DNA from: an uncultured Flavobacteriales bacterium
GTDB lineage: Bacteria > Bacteroidota > Bacteroidia > Flavobacteriales_G > Salibacteraceae
Assembly: GCA_905479105.1 (NCBI GenBank)
Contig: CAJQLE010000001.1
Location: forward strand, 628,499-692,498
Direction of reading: 5' to 3'
Length of the DNA: 64,000 bases
Below are positions 53,133-63,000 of the stretch, piece by piece. The notes under the pieces were generated by a model. The model was not told the origin of the DNA and did not search any database. It saw nothing but the letters and a program-made list of their open reading frames with translations. Numbering within the stretch: position 1 is the stretch's first letter; every line of letters starts with the position of its first letter. A program made the translations under genes and the position numbers.

Positions 53133-54689
53133 CTAAGAAGCCAGCAATGCCCATAATTCCGATTCATGGGGAATTTCTGCAATTAATGAACTGAAGCCGT
53201 GCTCTTTCAGTTTCTTGGCAGTTGAATTTCCGATGGAAATCAGCTTTGCGCTTTCAGGGAAAGAAGTATTGCCCTCAAGATAAGCCTCAACATTGCTGGG
53301 ACTTGTGAAAATATAGGCCTGAGATTCAGTGAGCTGAATATGAATAGGTTTGGAAGAGTAGCATTCAACATTTAAAACCTGATTACTGGCAAGAGAAGCC
53401 TGTATGGATTTTAACGATCGAGCAGAAATAGGAAAAAGGACTTTTTTGCTCCCTACGAGCTCTTTAAACTTATGACTTACAATGGACATGTCACTTTCAG
53501 AGCCAATGAAATCAATTTTTGTAACGTATTTCCCTAAGGTGTTTGCGGTAGCGTCCCCTGCAGTGCCGAATTTCTTTGAAGCCCAGTTTTCTGGTTTTTC
53601 TTGTGAGAAAAACGACTCAACACTATTACTAGAAGAGAAAAACACCCATTCACATTCATCATGGTTAATTTGAAATGTTAATGGCGAAATAGCAATGAGT
53701 GATTTGTCTATGAGAGCGATTTTATGCTCTGCGCAAGCTCGCTTTAGGTAACTTTCTTCTGAGAGATCTCTTGAAATGAAGACTGTTGAAGGAAGATCCT
53801 TGGTTTTTAATGATTCGAATATTTTCAATCCACCCTCTAAACTGGTAGTTTCAAAACGAACCCTTTTGGAAAACGATTCCCATGCGTTAGAAAATGTGGC
53901 TCGTATTCGGAAACCTTCATTTGTTGGTGTCGCGTGCACACCAATCGGGATGTGGCATCCTCCGCCAAACCCAGAAAGAATTCCACGCTCAATTTGAATA
54001 GCATTTGAAACACCTTGATCGTGAAGGTTTGAAATGATGTCGCTGGTTTCATTATCGTTTTCGCGGCATTGGTATGCTAGCACACCTTGAGCAGGCGCAG
54101 GGATAAACAAACGAGGGTCGAGCATTTCTGAATGTATGTCTGACAAGTCTAACTCCAAGCGATGAACACCTGCAAAAGCGATCAGAATCGCATCGAATTG
54201 CCCTTCGCGAAGCTTATTAACGCGTGTTGGAACGTTCCCTCTGATGTCTTTGATGGTGATGTCACTCCGAAGCTCAGATATCTGTGCTTTTCTGCGAGCA
54301 GATGAAGTTCCAACTACAGCACCTTTTTTGAAGTTGAGTGGTTGGCTTAGGTCTATGGCATCTGGGTGAATGAGAAGTAATTCAGAAGGGTTTTCACGGT
54401 ATGAAACACCAGCAATTTTCAACCCAGGAGGTGCTTGAGTCTCGAGATCTTTATGAGAATGTATAGCAATATCTATCTCATCGTTGAGTAATGCCTCTTC
54501 GATTTCTTTTGTGAAGAATCCTTTTCCTTCGATTTTATCGAAGCTTAAGTGTTGAATTCGATCACCTTTGGTGGTGATGATGATAATCTCTGAATCAACA
54601 CCAATTGCTTTTAAACTGTCTTGAAAAAAGTGTGCTTGCCAAAGGGCTAAATCGCTACCACGGCTGCCTATACGAATATTTTTACTCAA
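53133..54689 (-). CDS. hemC-hemD: Fused porphobilinogen deaminase / uroporphyrinogen-III synthase
   Basis: 518 aa with two enzymes in one chain. Residues 1-~285 are HemC: the dipyrromethane-cofactor Cys is C245 in GGGCHIPIG, catalytic Asp D81 lies in HSHKDLET (usually HSxKDxP), and GTSSARRKAQ is intact. Residues ~300-518 are HemD, with FFSSSNSVESF and TSPSNVEAYL strands; HemD sequences are poorly conserved, so the call rests on position and fold pattern. Fusion gives hydroxymethylbilane directly to the cyclising enzyme. The start overlaps the hemA end by 8 bp, so the two genes are coupled. Confidence 0.9.
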   Translation of the reverse strand: MSKNIRIGSRGSDLALWQAHFFQDSLKAIGVDSEIIIITTKGDRIQHLSFDKIEGKGFFTKEIEEALLNDEIDIAIHSHKDLETQAPPGLKIAGVSYRENPSELLLIHPDAIDLSQPLNFKKGAVVGTSSARRKAQISELRSDITIKDIRGNVPTRVNKLREGQFDAILIAFAGVHRLELDLSDIHSEMLDPRLFIPAPAQGVLAYQCRENDNETSDIISNLHDQGVSNAIQIERGILSGFGGGCHIPIGVHATPTNEGFRIRATFSNAWESFSKRVRFETTSLEGGLKIFESLKTKDLPSTVFISRDLSEESYLKRACAEHKIALIDKSLIAISPLTFQINHDECEWVFFSSSNSVESFFSQEKPENWASKKFGTAGDATANTLGKYVTKIDFIGSESDMSIVSHKFKELVGSKKVLFPISARSLKSIQASLASNQVLNVECYSSKPIHIQLTESQAYIFTSPSNVEAYLEGNTSFPESAKLISIGNSTAKKLKEHGFSSLIAEIPHESELWALLAS

Positions 54690-55932
54690 TGATTGGGTCT
54701 TTTAAATCTTGTTCGAGAACCACTTGCTTAGCCATTTTCATGGGTATCGAGATGTATTTTTTCTCGAGATAATTCAAGATCTTTTCAAGTGTTTCTTTGC
54801 TTTGAGGGTCGAGGGCATTTAAATCTTTGGCGAAAGTTTTTTCAAGTGCTCTGAGTTTGATTTCCTTCATTATCTGAGGAATTTCTTGCATTGCCAATTC
54901 GAGCTTTCTATTCTTGAATGCGGTTTCAAATTCTTCGATCCTCATTTCAACCAATTGCTCGCAACGAAAAACTTCTTTCTCCCTTTCCTTTAGATTTCTC
55001 TTTGCTTCTTCTTTTAGTTCTTCAATCGATATATAATCGATATCATATTCCTCAAGTACAGAACGATCGATATCATTAGGAATCGCCAAGTCAACAATTA
55101 TCTTTTTTCCTTCAACGCCTAGCTGCTTAAACATTTCAGCATTTAGAATTGAATGGTCAGAGCCAGTGCAGGTAACTAAAACGTCAAAGTTTCCAGCTTT
55201 CTCGACAAATTCGTTCAATCCAAATCCTTCTCCATCAATAATTGCAGCGAGTGCTACCGCCTTTTCTTTTGTTCTGTTGAATACTTTGATGCTCTTGAAG
55301 TCGTGTTTTTTGAGATTACCAGCAATAGCCTCTATGGTTTGACCTGCGCCTACATAGATTATCGAATGATCTTTGTTGAGTTCGCGGTCGATCAGTTGAC
55401 GGTAAGCTAAGTTCACTGCAGAAATGGGCTTCGTTGCAATTTCAGTTTCAGTATAAATTTGCTTGGCTGTTTCTATCGCCTTTTGAACACCGATACGAAT
55501 AAAGTCGCCAGTAAAGCCATTCTTGTGCGCGCGCTCATACGCCATCCGCACTTGCGTTATGATTTCACGCTCACCGATGATCAAAGAGTCCAATGAACTT
55601 GACACATGAAATATGTGACGAATGGCATCAGGGCCGTAATGCAACCGACTGAGTTCTGCAGCCTTATCAATGTCCTCAAGTGAAAGATTGGGGTAGAAAG
55701 ACTTAAAGAGATCAACGATACGTTCGTTATCAAAATTCATAGGACTTCTGAAAAAGAATTCTACCCGATTGCAAGTAGATAAAAACATGAACTCCTTCAT
55801 CTCAAATTGAGACAAGTGTTCTTGAAACCTAGACTTTTGTTCATCAGGTTCCACATGGAACTTTCCGACCAAATCAAGACCTAGATGGCGATGGGTAAGT
55901 GCTATTACTTTAAAGTGTTTCAAAGCGAGCAC
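54682..55932 (-). CDS. hemA: Glutamyl-tRNA reductase
   Basis: 416 aa, the usual size. It reduces Glu-tRNA to glutamate semialdehyde, the first step of the C5 route to heme. The catalytic Cys is C54 in LSTCNRVEFF; SSLDSLIIGEREIITQV is the signature block and GAGQTIEAIAGNL begins the NADPH domain. A long C-terminal helical dimerisation region follows (about 310-416). GTG at 55932 is used as start; TTG at 55923 is almost equivalent (giving a start similar to other HemA proteins). It is translated together with hemC-hemD. Confidence 0.96.
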   Translation of the reverse strand: MLALKHFKVIALTHRHLGLDLVGKFHVEPDEQKSRFQEHLSQFEMKEFMFLSTCNRVEFFFRSPMNFDNERIVDLFKSFYPNLSLEDIDKAAELSRLHYGPDAIRHIFHVSSSLDSLIIGEREIITQVRMAYERAHKNGFTGDFIRIGVQKAIETAKQIYTETEIATKPISAVNLAYRQLIDRELNKDHSIIYVGAGQTIEAIAGNLKKHDFKSIKVFNRTKEKAVALAAIIDGEGFGLNEFVEKAGNFDVLVTCTGSDHSILNAEMFKQLGVEGKKIIVDLAIPNDIDRSVLEEYDIDYISIEELKEEAKRNLKEREKEVFRCEQLVEMRIEEFETAFKNRKLELAMQEIPQIMKEIKLRALEKTFAKDLNALDPQSKETLEKILNYLEKKYISIPMKMAKQVVLEQDLKDPIIE

Positions 55933-55972
55933 GAAAGTCTTCTAGACAAGAAATTGTTTTGTCATGAAAGTG

Positions 55973-58900
55973 TCACGGAGTGAGGTGGTATACCTCCACC
56001 TTGCGATTCTCCAGTCGCTCACCATACGTCATCTTCTCAGCTTCTTCTGATGTGATAACCTCTGTTTCAATGCGGTCAGGATCAATACCAAGATTGACGA
56101 GGTACTTTTTGACTTCTTCTGCACGCATTTTTGAAATAGCGTTATTCACTGCTGGTGATCCTAGATCGCACGAATAGCCTAAAATTAATATGGGCTGGCC
56201 AGAACGACTTGCTTTTTGATAAACCTTATGGGTAAGATTATAACAGTCGTTGTTGCTTAACCGGATGCTATTAAAGTTAAAGAAGATGGTCTTTAATTTG
56301 AGATCATTCTTGTCTTCCATTGGGTTAGCTGAAGAGCCAGAGGTACTTTTTGAAGTAATCATCGGTTTTTTACTTGTCGAGCTAGAAGCTTTGTCTTTAG
56401 GTAAAAAGCTTCTTGCGTTTAGACTCGTATTATCACTCGCAAGTTTACCGGACATTGATTCTTCAGAACGAGGAAGGGTCTTAAATTGAAATCCTGTTTC
56501 GGTCATACCGGCTTGCTCAAGATATTCGTCATTCTCATTAATAAACTGAAACGATGATTGGTCGATCATACTCCTCTCACCATCAGATAAACGAACAATG
56601 TAACTCGACTCTTTCGCTAATTTTGAAAAGATGAAATTACCGTTCTCATCAGTGTAGATAGTTTCAATAACCTTGTTGTTTTCATCTAAAAGCTCCAGTT
56701 TCACGCCTTCTTTTGCTAAGCCTTCATACTTGAACGTACCCTTCACGTCCTTGAAGCTTTCTGTGATTAATAGCCCCGTCTCACCGGTATTTACATCGGC
56801 AATATTGAAGAAGTAGTCTGGTTTAAGCTTTGAAAAGAAATACAACTGATTTTGCCTTAATATTCCTGTGGTTACGTGACCATTTTTATCTACAAAGTAC
56901 AGTTGGCTTTCATCCAAGTTTGAGTCGTCAAGGCCAAGCACTTGAACCTTATAGTTTTGATCAGGCTTAAGCATGGAGAACACAAAGTGACCATACTGAT
57001 CAGTTGTTACTGTCTCTATAATTTTGTCATTTGCATCAAGAAGACTTAACGTCACTCCTTCTGTTGCAATGCTTTTATACTTGAATAATCCGATAGAGAA
57101 TACGAAGTTTTGGCCAAGAGAAGCGTCAGAATCTTCTTCAATCATGCGCTGAAGACCATTCATTATTTCAGGATTCAAAGCCTTGTATTTGAAACCAAAG
57201 TCGTCTGACTCTGCAATACTCATTTCATTTCCATTACGGTCAAGAAAAGCTAATGATCCTTTTCCTAAGGCATCATCCGCTGGTTTGATGTTGAAATCTT
57301 GGTCTGGACGCAATTTTTTAAATGCAAATTGACCATCCTTGTCTGTTATAACTTCTTCAATCACATTGTTGTTTTCATCGTAGAGGAGAAGTTTCACACC
57401 TTCTTGAGGTAGATTTTTAAATTTAAAAACTCCTTTACTAGAAGCAGGAGAGGCAGCCATTTTTGTATCTACATCTACAAGCATCTTGAGTTGAGAAAGC
57501 TCACGCGCCTGAATCTTTTGGTATTTGAAAGCCCCATTCTCTCCGACCGCACCTTTGAATAGCTTCTTTCCTTGGGGATCCGTGTAATAGATTACTCCAT
57601 TATCCTTGATGTACTCAAGTTCAGAAATTACTCTGATGCCTAAAACTGAGTTAGCATCTGTTTCTGCAAAGGCGAATCGACCTTCCTTGGTTGTTCTTGC
57701 ATATTGATAGATCTTGCCATTTTCATCTTCTAGGGCTAAAAGAATACCTGATAAAGCGGTTCTATCTGCTTCGAAAATTCCTTGCATACTAGCAACAAAC
57801 GCAGGCTTGGGAATGGGCTGTTGTTTAGCCACAGTTTCTTCCGTTTGAGGAGCGATAAACATACTATCATCTTCGCCCATGGCAAGCTCTTCAATATATG
57901 CACCATCCTTATTTAGGAGCATTGGGTGAAACATTTTTAAATCAACTATTGGGTGGCTAGGAACAAGCGTGTATTCTTTCTTTTCCTTTAATCCTGGAAT
58001 TTCTACTATGTCATATTTACCTGTTCTATACGTACCAACAAGTTGACCCATTTCGTCAAGCACATCGACTTCAACGTTTGACATTCTCGATTCTCCAGAT
58101 TCAAATACTAAACGAATGATATCAGCATCAAGAAAGACCATTTTGTAGAGTGCAGAATAAATATCACTAAGGCTGTCGTTTCTGTTACTAGAGAAATACA
58201 TCGTTTCTTGAGCTGCAAATGGAAAGGCGTCAAAACCAGCAGAATTGATAGGAGCTCCTGCATTTTTTGGCGTTGTCCAATTTGTCCAGGAAGAGTCTTT
58301 TCTATGGGAATAAAAAATATCACAATCTCCGAGTCCGCCTAATCCATTTGATGCAAACATGAGCGTTTTGCCATCATCAAAAAGAAATGGTGAAATCTCA
58401 AATCCTTCACTGTTGATACTATCGCCCAACCAAACTGGCGTTGACCAGCCACCATTATTATCCTTTAAACTCACATAAAGATCTTCTTTTCCCTTGGAGT
58501 TTGAACCTTCCATTGAAATGACGATAATGTCTTCAGAAGGGGGCACATACCCACCATAAAAAGGACTTTTTAGATTGAAAGAAGGAATTGTTAAAGGAAT
58601 GGGTCTCGACCAAGAATCTCCTTCCTTTAAGGATTCAGAAAAGCCAGATTGAAGACTTATTTTTTTTATGTAAGTACCAACTAAGTATAGTCTATTTCCA
58701 TCCTGAGAAATGCCTATTGCGGAGTTGTTTAGATAATTATTTAAGGGCTTTAATTCGTTCGATGATGTACTCCAAGAATTTCCATTTAAGTCTGAGTACC
58801 ATAAATCTTGGCCAACTGTCTTTCCTCCCTTATTGCTTGGGTGAAGCGTCCTAACGAAATAGAGTCTATTGTTAGTTGCATCGAAGAGCGGAAAAGACTC

Positions 58901-59017
58901 TTCGTATTCACTGTTAACGGTTTCAGAAAGCTTCGTTACAGATTCAAATTCAAATTCTACCTGCCCTATCAAGTTAGTGCTAATAAGAGCGAACAAAACG
59001 AATAATAGTTTCTTCAT
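55973..59017 (-). CDS. OmpA-family outer-membrane protein with PD40 propeller and Cna-B-like repeats
   Basis: 1014 aa from the ATG at 59017. The signal peptide is M-K-K-L-L-F-V-L-F-A-L. Residues about 40-290 form a WD40-like (PD40) propeller (RLYFVRTLHPSNKGG, TLMFASNGLGGLGDCDIFYS), and about 310-880 are several Cna-B/carboxypeptidase-like modules with the repeated DENNKVIET(I/V)xTDxNGxFxF(S/K)KL theme. The C-terminal OmpA domain (about 905-1014) shows FFNFNSIRLS, LGYSCDLGSPAVNN and NRKVEV, which binds peptidoglycan. Its neighbours are PorP/SprF and a type B adhesin, a common Bacteroidota trio; I infer it anchors the surface complex to the wall. Confidence 0.9.
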   Translation of the reverse strand: MKKLLFVLFALISTNLIGQVEFEFESVTKLSETVNSEYEESFPLFDATNNRLYFVRTLHPSNKGGKTVGQDLWYSDLNGNSWSTSSNELKPLNNYLNNSAIGISQDGNRLYLVGTYIKKISLQSGFSESLKEGDSWSRPIPLTIPSFNLKSPFYGGYVPPSEDIIVISMEGSNSKGKEDLYVSLKDNNGGWSTPVWLGDSINSEGFEISPFLFDDGKTLMFASNGLGGLGDCDIFYSHRKDSSWTNWTTPKNAGAPINSAGFDAFPFAAQETMYFSSNRNDSLSDIYSALYKMVFLDADIIRLVFESGESRMSNVEVDVLDEMGQLVGTYRTGKYDIVEIPGLKEKKEYTLVPSHPIVDLKMFHPMLLNKDGAYIEELAMGEDDSMFIAPQTEETVAKQQPIPKPAFVASMQGIFEADRTALSGILLALEDENGKIYQYARTTKEGRFAFAETDANSVLGIRVISELEYIKDNGVIYYTDPQGKKLFKGAVGENGAFKYQKIQARELSQLKMLVDVDTKMAASPASSKGVFKFKNLPQEGVKLLLYDENNNVIEEVITDKDGQFAFKKLRPDQDFNIKPADDALGKGSLAFLDRNGNEMSIAESDDFGFKYKALNPEIMNGLQRMIEEDSDASLGQNFVFSIGLFKYKSIATEGVTLSLLDANDKIIETVTTDQYGHFVFSMLKPDQNYKVQVLGLDDSNLDESQLYFVDKNGHVTTGILRQNQLYFFSKLKPDYFFNIADVNTGETGLLITESFKDVKGTFKYEGLAKEGVKLELLDENNKVIETIYTDENGNFIFSKLAKESSYIVRLSDGERSMIDQSSFQFINENDEYLEQAGMTETGFQFKTLPRSEESMSGKLASDNTSLNARSFLPKDKASSSTSKKPMITSKSTSGSSANPMEDKNDLKLKTIFFNFNSIRLSNNDCYNLTHKVYQKASRSGQPILILGYSCDLGSPAVNNAISKMRAEEVKKYLVNLGIDPDRIETEVITSEEAEKMTYGERLENRKVEVYHLTP

Positions 59018-59027
59018 CAACTATGAA

Positions 59028-60023
59028 TTAAAATATTGCCTTTTCCTTGTTGACGAGGTTCAATCCGATCATTACCTCGTGGCTTCCAGCGTTGCGTGTT
59101 TGAATAGACGTCAAACCTAAATCAAAGGCATAACCAAACCGTAGTGTGTTTGATAGGTACAATCCTACCATCGCGACAAGAGAATTAGAATTACGATAAG
59201 ACAATCCAGCCCAGTAAAGGTTTTGATAGTCAAGTCTAAAGTTTAAGTCAAAAGCAAACGGGGCTTGATTAACATACCTTAAGAGTACACTCGGTGTGAG
59301 TGTCAGATTTCTTGTCATTTTATAATTGTAACCCGCAATTAAGTTGTGATGCGTTTTTAGATCTTCTAGGGTTATTTGATCATTGAATTTAAGGCGATCT
59401 TGGACCAGTTGGGCGCTAGAATAACCAACAAAAAACTTAGGATGATAAAGCCAAAAAGCAGCGTTGATATCCATTTGAGCAGTTGACGTTCTAGTACCTA
59501 AATATGCATCATAGGTTGGGTCTCCGCTAAATTCAACTTTAGCCTTGCTTTGGTCAAATGAGATATTTCTATAACCAACACTCGGGGAAAAGCTTATCGA
59601 TAAGTCTTTTCTTAATGGTAAGTGAAAAGTATATGAAAGGCTGCCTATCAGCATTGCATAAGGTCCATAGGCGTCTTGTGCAAGATAACCTCCTACTGCG
59701 TGGTATGATTTGCGAGTAACAGAATTATACGCGGTTGGACTACTTATTCGGACAGAGGAAGACTCAGGGTTGATTTCAATGCGTTTTCCAATCGGGGTGT
59801 TGACGCTTACATAATATGTTGTCGGGCTATTATTGATTCCTACCCATTGTTTGCGATAACTTAGATTAACTTCTGTATAATCATGCAGGCCAGCTGTGGC
59901 AGAATTCAGTACATAAAGGTTTTGTAAATACTGACTTAGCTGATAGACTTGTTGAGCGCTAGAAGTGAACGTTAAAGCCACAAAAAGCAAAAAGGCAGAA
60001 ATATATTTTATCATCACGTTCAT
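59028..60023 (-). CDS. PorP/SprF-family T9SS membrane protein
   Basis: 331 aa with a signal peptide (about 1-23) and a beta-barrel pattern throughout. The sequence FxxNxLLxxNPAxAG of the family is seen as YLQNLYVLNSATAGLHDYTEVNLSYRKQWVGINNSPTTYYVSVNTP, and strands such as FFVGYSSAQLVQ fit. SprF is needed to secrete the SprB adhesin through T9SS. The gene starts inside the stop codon of the upstream adhesin gene (TAATG, 1 bp), so this copy likely serves that adhesin. The OmpA gene starts 10 bp after its stop. Confidence 0.93.
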   Translation of the reverse strand: MNVMIKYISAFLLFVALTFTSSAQQVYQLSQYLQNLYVLNSATAGLHDYTEVNLSYRKQWVGINNSPTTYYVSVNTPIGKRIEINPESSSVRISSPTAYNSVTRKSYHAVGGYLAQDAYGPYAMLIGSLSYTFHLPLRKDLSISFSPSVGYRNISFDQSKAKVEFSGDPTYDAYLGTRTSTAQMDINAAFWLYHPKFFVGYSSAQLVQDRLKFNDQITLEDLKTHHNLIAGYNYKMTRNLTLTPSVLLRYVNQAPFAFDLNFRLDYQNLYWAGLSYRNSNSLVAMVGLYLSNTLRFGYAFDLGLTSIQTRNAGSHEVMIGLNLVNKEKAIF

Positions 60024-63000
60024 TATTTGATGATTGTAATTGATCCAGTGAATGGTTTAAGCTCACCAACATTGAGGTCGATAATATAGAAGTAGCTTCC
60101 ACTAGGGAGTGGCTCTCCGTTAAAGGTTCCTTCCCATGATTCCTGATATCCGGTGGATTCAAAAATGAGGTTGCCCCAGCGATTGTAGATTTTCACTACG
60201 TTGTCGGGATAGCTCGAAAGCTCCTTCAAGTTCCAAACATCATTGAAGTTGTCACCATCTGGTGTAAAGGCCGTAGGTAAGTCGAGACTTTCATTCACAA
60301 CAACATCAACAAAATCAGTTGAAGTACATCCAAATTCAGTTGTACCTGCAACCATATAGGTTGTAGTGACAGCTGGTGTTGCGGTAGTTATTACGGTCTC
60401 GTCATTGATCAAAGAGGATTTTGGAGTCCAATCGAAAACCACTTCTAAATCACTAGTTGCCTCAAGCTCAATGCTTGACGGCAAGAATATATATTTTATA
60501 TCCCCGGCATCAACGACTGGATAAGGAACGACATCAATGGTTACAACATCTGTAGTAACAGGACAAACGCCATTAACTATTCTCCATGTAAATTGGTAGG
60601 ACCCAAGCTCAAGATCCGTTACTAGCGACTGGAAATCAGTAGTGTCTTCAATGGTGGCTCCATTTGTTGGCAGAATCCAACGTCCATATCCGAAGTCAGT
60701 TTCTACGGCAGTTAAAAAGACCTCATTCGTATCGCAAATTGAAGTGTCAAGACCTGCGTTCGCAGCGGTTGGGTTTACATATTCTATGATCGTCATGGTG
60801 TCTCTTTCAACTGGGCAAACGCTATTCTCAATTCTCCACTCTAAGGCTGTTAATCCTGTATCAATATCTGATATAATGGCCTGATTGTCCAACGTGTCGT
60901 CTATAGTTCCGACTCCAGCAATACGCGTCCAAATGCCGATACCGACCAATGGATCATTTCCATCAAGGGTTGCGGTGTAAACTTCACATTTTTCTTGGTC
61001 TAACCCAGCATTTGCAGCAGTTGGGAAATCATACCTCAATACTTCAAACGAACATGTATCAGAGTTGCCATAGGAGTCTGTAACGGCAAATTCGTTTACT
61101 GTAACGCCAACCGGATAGAACAAGCCGGTTTCTATACCACCTATTTGTATCACATCAAAACCAGAGCAGTTGTCAGTATAACTTGGAAGGTCAAATGTGA
61201 AAATAGTATCACAAATAGCTGTATCAGGAACGCAGAATAACACTGGTGCTGCAGTATCCTGAACTTCAATTATAAAAGAGCAGGTATCCGTGTTCATCGA
61301 TTGGTCATAGGCCACATAGGTGAGCTCTGTAAACCCAACAGGGAAGAAGCTACCGCTATCTAATCCCGTGGGGTCAATTTGAATAATTGAATCGACCGTG
61401 CAGTTATCGCTTGCTGTAGGGAAAGTGAATGATACGATAGCACCACATTGATCAAAGTCATTAGAAACGATAATACCGTCAGGACAAAGAAATTGAGGCC
61501 GTATGGTATCTAGCATAGTGATGTCCAGCTCCAGGGAATCTAAATTACCATGAATGTCATGAGCGTAAAACCAAATATTAACTATAGAATCAACCGTTAG
61601 GCAGGTGAAGAGCGTGTCAGACAAGTACATTGAATCAACGCCACAGTTATCAGAAGTACTGTCATTAAGTTGCGTATAGCTCACAACATATTGACCAGCT
61701 GAGTCAAGATAGAATGTATCAGAATGAGCGAAAATGAATGGAGCAAGCGTATCGTAAATATAGAACGTAGCCGTATCAAAACTCACATTTCCATGAATAT
61801 CTGTGGCAGTAAAAATTACAGGGAGTGTGTCATTGTGATTTGCACAATTAAAAGAAGAAGAATCGATGATAATAGAAGCCATTCCGCAGCTATCCCATGT
61901 TCCAATATCGACAGAATCAGCAGTAATTGATGCCACGCCAAATGAATCAAGGTAAACAATTAAGTCCTGAATAATAATTGTTGGTGCGATCATGTCAAGG
62001 ATTGTAATATCCACATTGGCCGTTGATGTGTTTCCGTTAAAATCGGTGGCAGAGAAAATGATCGTTTGCGTTCCAAAATCACTGCAATCGAAAGCGCCTT
62101 GACTCAGTGTAAGATAGTTTACACCGCATGAATCCCACGTTCCATTATTCAATAAAGTTGCGGCAATGGACACTGTCCCCATAGAATCTAAATAGGCGGT
62201 GTCATTCTGCACAACTATTTGTGGCGCTATAGTATCAATAACGGTTACTACAGCAGTCCCAAAATTTATGTTTCCACTCACATCTCTTACGAATAATGTA
62301 ATTGTGACTGGGTTATTCACATTAGCACAAGAAAACGTGTTTTGATCTAACCAAATGGATTCTATGCTGCAATTGTCGCTTGAACCATCGTCTATGCTGT
62401 CGGCTAGAATTGATGCGAAGCCGAAGGAGTCTAAGCCAACGGTGAAATTAGTTGTGACCACCGTAGGCGCAACGTTGTCTTCAATAGTCATCAATACTGT
62501 CGTTGAGTCAATATTGCCAGAGACATCTTCAACATATAATGTTATTATCTGTGGAGCGGCAGTATCAGCACAAGAAAAGGTAGACTGACTTATTGAAACA
62601 AGAGCAATTCCACAATTGTCAAAAGAGCCGTTGTCAACAGCTAAGGCGGTTGTTGTCGCTTGACCACTTGCATCCAATTGTAAAGTCAAGTTTTGAGCTA
62701 TAACGACCGCAGGCTGAGTGTCTAAAACGGTGATTATAACTTGAACCGTATCAGCATTGCCATTAACATCGGCAGCTATAAAGTCAATAGTATTAGCACC
62801 CGTATCGGCACAAGTGAACGATGATGTGCTTATAGAAAGACTAGCAATTCCACAACTATCGTAGGTTCCATTATTTACCGAATCAGCTGTGATCGTAGCT
62901 GCACCTAAAGAGTCAAGATAGATTGTAAGGTTTTGAGTTATTAGCACGGGAGCCGAAAGATCCACTATCGTAATATAGGCAAGAGCTGTGTCGGTATTTC

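Noticed and set aside
55853..55868. Palindrome GGTTCCACATGGAACT inside hemA
   Set aside because: About 11 of 16 to the parS consensus and within coding sequence; too weak to call.
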